From: Nocardioides conyzicola
GTDB taxonomy: Bacteria; Actinomycetota; Actinomycetes; Propionibacteriales; Nocardioidaceae
DNA length: 64,000 nt
NCBI RefSeq assembly: GCF_039543825.1
Contig: NZ_BAABKM010000004.1
Coordinates: 62,001 to 126,000 of the forward strand
Direction: 5' to 3'
This document shows positions 49,155 to 58,200 of the stretch, piece after piece; position 1 is the first letter of the stretch; every line of letters starts with the position of its first letter. Both the position numbers and the translations under genes were made by a program. Under the pieces are notes generated by a model. The model was not told where the DNA came from. It searched no databases and saw nothing but the letters and a program-made list of their open reading frames with translations.

Positions 49155-49172
49155 ACGTCCGATTCCGGACGT
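49155..49172. promoter_or_regulatory. Perfect inverted repeat between the two giant genes
   Basis: ACGTCCG and CGGACGT (7-bp arms, 4-nt loop ATTC) form a symmetric hairpin. It could end transcription of paralog B, whose stop is 50 nt upstream on this strand, or act as an operator for paralog A. No T-run follows it, so termination is uncertain. Confidence 0.45.
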
Positions 49173-49222
49173 GGCAGGGATCGGCCACCGACGACCACCC
49201 TGAGGGGTGAGGCCGGCCCCCC

Positions 49223-52200
49223 TTATCCGACCTTGATGCTCCTGGTCGCCGAGGACCTCGCGGTCGTGTCGTTGCCGAGGTAGGCGGCCGTGACCTTCAG
49301 GGAGCCCTTCGTCACGCGGGGCAGCCGGTACGACGCCTGACCGTGCTTCAGCGTCAGCGTGACCTTCGTGGCGCCGTACGTGAGCCGCACCTTGCCCGTC
49401 GCGGGGGTGCCGGCTCGCCGGACCTTGACCTTGAGCGTCGGGCGGCTGCCGGCCTTCGCCCTGGCCGGCGCGGTCAGCGTGGTCGTCGAGGCCACCGGCC
49501 GCACCGTGAGGGTGAGGATGGACGACGACGACCCGGCGAAGTCGGTGGACGACGGCAGGTACGTCGCTCGGTAGGAGTGCTGACGGACGGCGGCTCCGGG
49601 CACGACCAGCGTCGCCTTCCCGCCCTGGGCCTGGACCTGGCCGATGCGGGTGCTGCCGTCGAACACCCGCACCGTGCCGACCGGCACCAGGCCGTCGGTG
49701 CCGGCGACCGTGATCCGCAGCGTCGCGGTCGTCCCACTGACCTTGCCGGAGAGCGCGGTGGTGGTGGCCGTCGGCGCGACGGTCACCTGGCGCGCGGGCG
49801 ACGTCGACGTCGCGAACGCCGCCTCGTCGGCCGGCAGGAAGACGGCGGTGTAGGCGTGCGCTCCGGCGGCGACAGCGGGCAGCGTGAGCGAGGCGGCGCC
49901 AGCCGTCACCGGCGCCGACCCGACGACGCTCGCGTCCTGGAGGAACTGGACCGTGCCCGCCGGGGTGCCCGTGCTCGCCGCCACGGTCGCCTTCAGCGAC
50001 ACCGTGCGGCGCACCGCGCCGGCCGTCAGCCCGGTCGTCGTCGCGGTCCCCGGGACCGGTCCCGTCACGGTGACGGTCCTGGCGGCGGAGGCAGAGCCCG
50101 CGAACGAGTCGTCAGCCGGGACGTACGTCGCGACGTAGGTGTGCTCTCCCTTGGAGACTCCGGGCAGGGCGACGCTCACGGTGCCGGCGTCGAGCACCCC
50201 GCTCGTCACGACGGCGCCCCCCTCGCTGAGCTGCACCTCACCGGTCGGCACGCCGTCGGGGCTGGTCACGGTGGCCGCGAAGGTGACCGTGGTGCCGGAG
50301 CTGGTCACGGTGACGTCGGTCGCCGACGTGCTGGTCGCCAGCGTGAGGGACTGCTGCGGCGACGTGGACCCGGCGTACGTGGTGCTGCTGGTCGGGACGA
50401 ACGTGGCCTCGTAGACGTGGTCGCCGGTGGGCACCGAGGTCAGGGTCTTGGTGGCCTCACCGGCGGCCACCGTCGCGGTCCCGACGACGGTGCTGCCGTC
50501 GCGGAACGTGACGGTGCCGGCCGGGTTGCCTGCCTGGGCTGACACGTCCGCGGTGAGGACGACGCTGCGGGAGCCGGGCGTGCGCTCCGCTACGAGCGCG
50601 GTCTCGGTGGTCGTCGGGTCGACGGTCAACGAGTGCGTCGCGGAGGACGTCATGAAGTCGTCGCCGTGCTCCGCGACGAAGACGGCGGTGTAGTCGTGCA
50701 CGCCCCCGAGCACGTCGTCGACGGTGAGCAACGCGATGCCGTCGCCGCCGACCCCGCTCGGGTCGCCGAGGCTCGTCGTGCCGTCGTAGAACTCGACGGC
50801 TCCGGTCGGCACGCCGGCACCGGACGTGACCAGCGCCTCCAGCCTGACCTGGTTGTCCGCGCCGGTGGTCGCGGTGAGCGTCGTCGTGGTCGCGTGGGGC
50901 ACCGTGACGGTCTGGTGGTCCGAGGACGTGGCGTGGCTGGTGCCGGTCGGCACGAAGGTCGCGGTGTACGTGTGGGGCCCGGCGCTGACGCCGGTGAGCG
51001 TGAGCGCCGCACTCGTGCCGCTCAGCGGGCTGGTGCCGAGGAGCGTGCTGCCCTCGCGGAACTCCACCGCGCCGGTGAGGGTGCCGTCGGTGGTGGACGG
51101 GGTCGCGGTGAGGGTGACGTCCTGGCCGGTGACGGTGGTGACCAGGGCGGTGCTGGTGGCGATCCGACCGATGGTCACGGTCGTGGTGGCAGAGCTCGAG
51201 CCGGCGAAGGTCCCCGAGTCCGTCGGGACGAAGGTCGCGGTGTAGCCGTGGTCGCCGGGGCTCACGTTGGTCAGGGTCGTGGTCGCGGCACCGGAGGCGA
51301 CGTCGACGGTCCCGACGACGGTGCTGCCCTCGCGGAACTCGACCTTCCCGGCCGGGGTGCCGCTCGCGCCGGTCACGGCGCCGACGAGCGTGACGGCGCG
51401 TCCGTCCGCGGTCGTCGTCAGCTGGGTCGTGGTGACGATCGGCGCGACCGTGGCCACGGCGTCCGAGGAGGCCGAGCCGGCGTACGTGACGGCGCTGGCC
51501 GGCACGTACGTGGCGGTGTAGGTGTGGGCGCCGGGGGTGACGTCGGTCAGCGTCGTCGACGCCGCCCCGGCGGACACGGCGACCGTGCCCACCACGGTCG
51601 CCCCCTCGCGGAACTCGACCTGCCCGGTCGGGGCGCCGCTCGCGCCGGTGACCGTCGAGGACAGGGTGACGGCGCGGACGGCCACCTGGGTGTCCAGGGT
51701 CGTCGTCGTGACGATCGGGGCGACGGTGAGGGTGCTGGCGGTCGAGACGGAGCCGGCGTACGTGACCGGCGCGGTCGGCACGAAGGTCGCGGTGTAGGTG
51801 TGCTCCCCCGGCGTGACGCCCGACAGCGTCGTGGACGCGGCACCGTCGGTGACGGCGACGGTGCCGACGAGGCCGGTGCCGTCGCGGAACTCGACCTGGC
51901 CGGTCGGGGTGCCGCTCGCGCCGGTGACCGTCGAGGAGAGGGTGACGGCGCGGACGGCGACCTGGGTGTCCAGGGTCGTCGTCGTGACGATCGGGGCGAC
52001 GGTGACCTTGCTCGCGGTCGAGACCGAGCCGGCCTGCGTGACCGCGTCGCTCGGGACGAAGGTCGCGGTGTACGTGTGCTCCCCCGGCGCCACGCCGGCC
52101 GGGCTCGTGGTCGCCGCGCCGTTGCTGTCGACCGCGACGGTGTCCACGACGGTGGAGCCCTCCCGGAACACGACCGAGCCGGCCGGCGTCCCGCGCAGCG

Positions 52201-55200
52201 GGGTGACCACCGACCGGAGGGTGACCGTGCGCACCGAGGCGCTCGACGTCAGCGTCGTCGTGGTCGGCATCGCGACGGTGACGCTCCGCTCGGAGGACGT
52301 CGACCCGACGTGCGTGGCGGTCCTGCCGGGGACGTACGTCGCCGTGTAGGTGTGCGCGCCGGGGTCGGTCCCGGTGAGCTCGAGGTGCGCGGCCCCGGCC
52401 ACGAGGTCGACGGTGCCGACGATCCTGGTGCCCTCGCGGAGGATGACCGACCCGGCCGGGGTCCCGTAGCCGGACGTCACCGCGGCGTCGAAGGAGACGG
52501 TGCGCCCGGCGACGCTCAGGTCCAGGTCGGTGGCCGTCGTGGCGGGAGCGATCCTCGTGAAGCTCGGCGCCGTGCTCGAGAAGGCGTAGGCGACCGCGTC
52601 GTCGGGGCTGAAGAAGGCGCGGTAGGCGTGGTCGCCGGGGGCGACGCCGTTGATGGTGACCGAGGCGGCGCCGGCCACCAGGACCGCCGTGCCGACGACC
52701 GTGCTCCCGTCACGGATGTCGACCTCGCCCGCGGGAGAGCCGCTCGGGCTCGTGACGTGGACGTCGAACGTGACCGAGCGCCCGGCGACGTCGGTGTCCA
52801 GGACGGTCGTGGTGGCGACCGCGCCGACGGTCGTCGACCGGATCGCCGAGACGGAGCCGGCCACGGTGCCCGGGGTCGTGGGGACGAACGTCGCCCGGTA
52901 GCTGTGGCTGCCCGGGGTGACGTTCGACAGCGTCACCGACGCGCTGCCGGACGTGACCGCGACGGTGCCGACGAGCGTGCTCCCCTCCCGGAACTCGACG
53001 GCGCCGGCGGGCGAGCCGGCGGCGACCACGGTCGCCGTGAGGGAAACGGTGCGCTGGACCGCGCCGGCCGTCAGGTCCGTCACCGTGGGGACCTTGACCG
53101 TCACGCCACGGTCCGGGGAGACGGAGCCGGCGTACGTCGTCGGGTCGGTCGGCACGAAGGTGGCCGTGTAGATGTGCGCGCCGGGCGTGACGTCATCCAG
53201 GTGGAGCGCGGCTGCGCGGCCGGCCAGCGTCACCTTGCCCACCGTCGTCCCGTCCTGCCGGAAGACGACCTGGCCGGCGGCGTCCGAGTCGAGCGTGGCC
53301 GCGATCTGGACGGCGGAGGCGGTCACGGTGGCCGTGAGGCCGGTCGTCGTGGCGATCGGGTCCACGGTCGCCGAGCGGCCGGCCGACGCGGATCCGGCGA
53401 ACGTCGCCGGGCTCGTCGGGGCGAAGGTGGCCGTGTAGGTGTGGGTGCCCGGGACGACGCCGGTCAGCTCTGCCAGGGCGCTGCCGGCGACCACCGCGAC
53501 CGTGGCGACGACGGAGCCGCCCTCGCGGAAGACGACGTTGCCGGAGGGCACGCCGCTCGCGGCGGTGACCTGGGAGGAGAGCTCGACCTCCTGGCCGGTG
53601 CCGGAGGTCGCGGTGAGCGCGGTCATCGTCACGATCGGGAGCACCGAGAGGGTGCGGCTCGGCGAGGCCGAGCCCGTGTACGTCGTGGGATCGGTCGCGA
53701 CGAAGGTCGCGGTGTAGGAGTGCGACCCCGGGGTGACCGACGACAGGACCAGCTGCGCCTCGCCCTCGTCGAGCGCGACGGTGCCGACGACCGTGGAGCC
53801 GTCGCGGAAGACGGCGTTGCCCTCCGGCTGGCGGGAGCCGGACGCGACCGTCGCGTCGAGCGTCACGGTGCGGACGTCGACCGCGGCGGCGAGGTCGGTG
53901 GTGGACGACCGCTCCGCGGCCGTGACGGTCTTGCCTGCGGAGGTCGACCCGGCATGCGTCGTACCGGTCGGCACGAAGGTCGCCGTGTAGGTGTGCGACC
54001 CGGGCGTGACGTCGGTGAACGTGCGCACGACCGTGGTGGCGTCCAGCGTGGCGGTGCCCAGGAGCGTGGTGCCGTCGCGGAGCTCCACCGAGCCGGCGAG
54101 GGTGCCGGCGGCGGTGGCCGGGGTGGCGGTTAGGGTGACGGTCTGGGCGCTGACTGTGGCGACGAGAGCAGTGGTGGTGGCGATCTTCGCGGCGGTGACG
54201 GTCTTCGGGTCCGAGTCCGAGCCGGTGTAGACCGTCGGGTCGGCGGGCACGAACGTCGCGGTGTAGGTGTGCCCGCCCGGCGTGACGTTGCTGAGCACCA
54301 GGCTCGCGGCACCGCTGGCCACCGTCACCACGCCGACCAGGGTGCTCCCGTCGCGGAGCTGCACCTTGCCGGCCGCCGTCCCGCTGGTCACGGCGACGGC
54401 TGAATCGAGCGTGACGGTCCGGTCGGAGACCGCCGCCTGGAGCGTCGTGGTGGAGGCGACCGGGTCGACGGTGGCCACGCTCGCGGCGGACGACGAGCCC
54501 CCGGTGGCCGCGGTGCCCGGCGTGTAGGTCGCTGTGTAGCTGTAGGTGCCCGGCACGACGCTCGTCGCCGTGTAGACCGCCGTGCCCGAGGCCACGGTCA
54601 CGGTGCCCACCAGGGTGCCGTCCCGGTAGAAGGCGACGCTCCCCGCGGGCGTGGCGCCGGACCCGGCGACGACCGCCGTCGCGGTGACGGTGCGGCCGGT
54701 CACGTCGGTGGTCAGCGTCGTCGTGGTGGTGCCCGGGATGGTCGCCGTCCGGGTCGGCGAGGTGGAGGGGTTGTGGACGGTGCCGGTCGGCACGAACGTC
54801 GCGGTGTAGGAGTGCGCGCCGTACGACGCCGCGACCGTGGCCGTGACAGTGGTCGCGGTCGAGGTCACGGTCCGGGTGGCGACCACGGCGCCACCATCGC
54901 GGAAGGTGACCGTGCCCGCGAGCGCGCCCGAGGCGGCCGAGACGGTGGACGACAGGTCGACGGACTGGGCGTTGACCGTCGCGGTCAGGGTGGTGGCGGA
55001 GGCGACCCGGGCGACGTCGACCGGGTGCGCCTCCGAGACGGATCCGGCGTAGAGCGCGGTGCTGGTCGGCACGAACGTCGCGGTGTAGCTGTGCGCGCCG
55101 GCCGCCACGCTCGGCAGCGTCACCGAGGCGGCGCCGCCGGACAGCGTCACCGTCCCGACGAGGCTGGTGCCGTCGCGGAACTCGACGTCGCCCGCAGGCG

Positions 55201-58200
55201 TCCCGGGTCCGGTGACGCCGGCCGTCAGGGTCACGGCGCTGACGTTGACGGAGCTCGCGAGCGTGGTCGCGGTCGCCCCGACGACGTTGGCGGTCCGGGA
55301 CACCGAGCTCGAGGTCGCGTACGTCGTGCCGCTCGGCACGAAGGTCGCGACGTAGGCGTGGGCGCCGGGGGCGACGCCGGGCAGCTGGAGGACCGCGGCC
55401 CCGCTGGCCAGCGGGACGGTGCCGACGAGCGCGCTCCCCTCACGGAACTCGACCTTCCCGGCGAGGGTGCCCCCGGTGACGCTGCTGGTCAGGGTCACGA
55501 CCTGTCCGGAGACGCCCGTGGTGAGGTCGGTCGTGGTCGTCGTCGCGGCCACGGTCGCCGTCTGGTCGGGCGAGACCGACGCCGCCTGCTGGGCCGGGGT
55601 CGTCGGGGCGAAGGTGGCCGTGTAGCTGTGGACGCCGGTGCTGACCGCCGTCAGCACCGTGCTCGCCACGCCTCCCGAGACCGTGCCGGTCCCGACGACG
55701 TCGTCACCCTCCCGGAAGGTGACGGACCCGGCCGCCGCCCCGATAGAGCTCGTCACCGTCGCGGTCAGGGTCACCTGGTGGCCGCTCACGGCGGAGCCGA
55801 GCGCGGTCGACGTCACCGACGGGTCGATGGTCACGTCCTGCGTCGGCGACGTCGAGCCCGCGTCGCGCAGGTCGTCGGTCGGGACGAAGGTGGCCGTGTA
55901 GTGGTGGACGCCGACGGCGACGTTGGTGAGGGCCTGCTGGCCGGCGCCGCTGCTGAGGGTCACCGTGCCGAGGAGCGTGCTGCCCTCGCGGAGCTCGACC
56001 GTGCCCGCCGACGACGGGCTGACGCTCGTCTGCAGCGTGACCGTGCGGCCGCTGAGGCTGGGCGTGAGCGTGGTCGTCGTCGGCGTCGCGACGACGGCGA
56101 GCGACGTGGCGGTCGACGTCGACGCTGCGTACGCCGTCGCGTCGGCGGGGACGAAGGTCGCGGTCAGCTGGTGGGTGCCGCGGGTCAGGTCCGCAAGCGG
56201 CAGCGAGGCGGAGCCGGCGACCAGGGTCGCGCTGCCGACGACGGTGGACCCGTCCTTGACCTGGACGCTGCCGGCCGGGGTCGCACCGGTGGCGGTGACG
56301 GTCGCGACCAGCCGCGCCGTACGTCCGGAGACCTGGCCGGAGAGGGTCGTGGTCGTCGATGCCGCGGCCGGGTACGCCGCCACGGTGACGGCCGCGGCGG
56401 CGGACGTCGAGCCGACGTACCGCTCGAGGTCGGACGGGACGAAGGTCGCGGTGTAGGAGTGGGCGCCCGGCGCCACGGAGGTCAGCACCACCGTGGACGC
56501 GCCGTACGCGACCGTGCCGGTGCCGACCAGGGTCGTGCCGTCGCGGAACTGCACCGTGCCGGCAGCGGTCCCGGCCGACGGGGCGACGTTCGCCGTCAGC
56601 GTCACCTGCTGGGCGTCGGAGGACCCGGTCAGGGTGGTGGCCGTGGTGGACGCGGCGACCGTGACCGTCTTCCCCGCCGAGGTGGACTCGGCGAACAGGT
56701 CGCTCCGGGTCGGGACGAACTTCGCGGTGAAGACGTGGTCGCCCCGTGCCTGGTCGGTCACGGTCAGCGTGGGGGTGGGCGTCGAGCCGTCGAGGAGGTC
56801 GTCGCCGACCTGGGTGCTGCCGTCGTAGAAGTAGACGTGCCCCACCGGTGCGCCGAAGGTGGCGGTGACCGTGGCCGTGAGCTTGACGGAGCGGTCACTG
56901 CCCCCGACGGCACTGAGGGTGGTCGTGGTGCTCTTCGCACCGATCGCGCTGCCCGCCCAGGTCAGGCCGAACGGGCCGACGCCGGTCGCCGTCCGGTAGC
57001 CGTTGACGCCGATGGCGTACGTCGTGCCTGCGGTGGCGTTGAACGTGACCGCGGCGAGATGACCGCCACCCGCCGGCTCGTCGTTGCCGTCCACCCTGCT
57101 CAGCGTCCCGACCGTGCTGCCGGTGTAGACGTCGAGGGTGGTGTCCCGGTCGGTGGTCGACGAGGTCGTGGCCAGCGTGACCGGCCCCGAGGCCGGCGCG
57201 GTCCAGGAGTACCAGACCGAGGCCTTGCCGGCGCCGGCACGGGTGGCGGTCGGGGCCGGCTCCCCCGACTCCTCGGACGACTCGGTGTTGTTGCCGGTGA
57301 CGCTGCCCGACACGCCGCTGATCGTGACGCGCTGGCCGAAGGCGTCGTTGCCGGCGCGCGCCGGGACCGTGACGGTCGCGGTCGCCGTCGGCCCGGTGCC
57401 GACGCTGCTGACGGCGGCGACCCCGAACGTGTAGGTCGCGCCCGGGGAGAGCCCGGCGAACCCGAGCGCGGTGGTCGACGCGTCGTAGTAGGTGTAGAGG
57501 GTGCCGTCGATGAAGAGGGCGTACGTCTGGACCGAGGCGCTGCCGGCGCTCGGCGGCGCCGACCAGGCGAGCACGGCGGTCTGCGGGACCGGGTTCCAGG
57601 CGGCGGTGAAGTTCTTGGGCGCTCCCGGCACGACGGTCCCGCTCGAGGTCGTGGCGGTGACGGACCGCGCCACCCCGGGGCCGTTGGCGTTGAGCGGGGT
57701 CACCGTGAACGTGTAGCCGGTGCCGAAGGCGAGGCCGGTCCAGGTGTAGCCGGTCGTCGAGGCCGGCACCTGCACGTAGTCGTCGCTGCCGCTGCGGGTC
57801 AGGAGGTAGCCGGTGACCGCGCCGCCGGCGCCCGGGGTCGTGGGGGCGGTCCAGCTGAGGGCGACGTCCGGGGCCAGCGGGTCCGGCGTGGCGGCCAGAT
57901 TGTTGGCCTGGGAGGGCACGCCCGTGGCGGCCGCGCCCGTGCAGCTGCCGGTCCGCGCCATCGTGTAGGCGCCCAGGGAGCCGTAGTCGTCGTACCCGGT
58001 GCTCCACGGTCCGTTGCCGGTGCCGTCGACGGCGACGTAGTAGCTGCCGGAGGCGTTGGTCTGGGTGATCGACGCGTCCAGCCCGGACGCCGTCGTCGCG
58101 CCGGTCTGGGCGGAGGCCGGGTCCGCCGTGGTCAGCGCGGTCCCGGTGGGCGAGAGGAGGGTGAGCTTGATGTCGAGGTCGGCCTGGGCGTCGACCGGGC

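Noticed and set aside
49037..49222. c-di-AMP (ydaO) riboswitch before giant gene A
   Set aside because: Such leaders precede some actinobacterial wall-enzyme genes, but the leader here is only about 70 nt and none of the conserved ydaO segments were seen.
38768..56932. CRISPR array or other non-coding tandem repeats
   Set aside because: The repeats are about 276 nt, in frame and coding for Ig-like domains, without short identical repeats or spacers.
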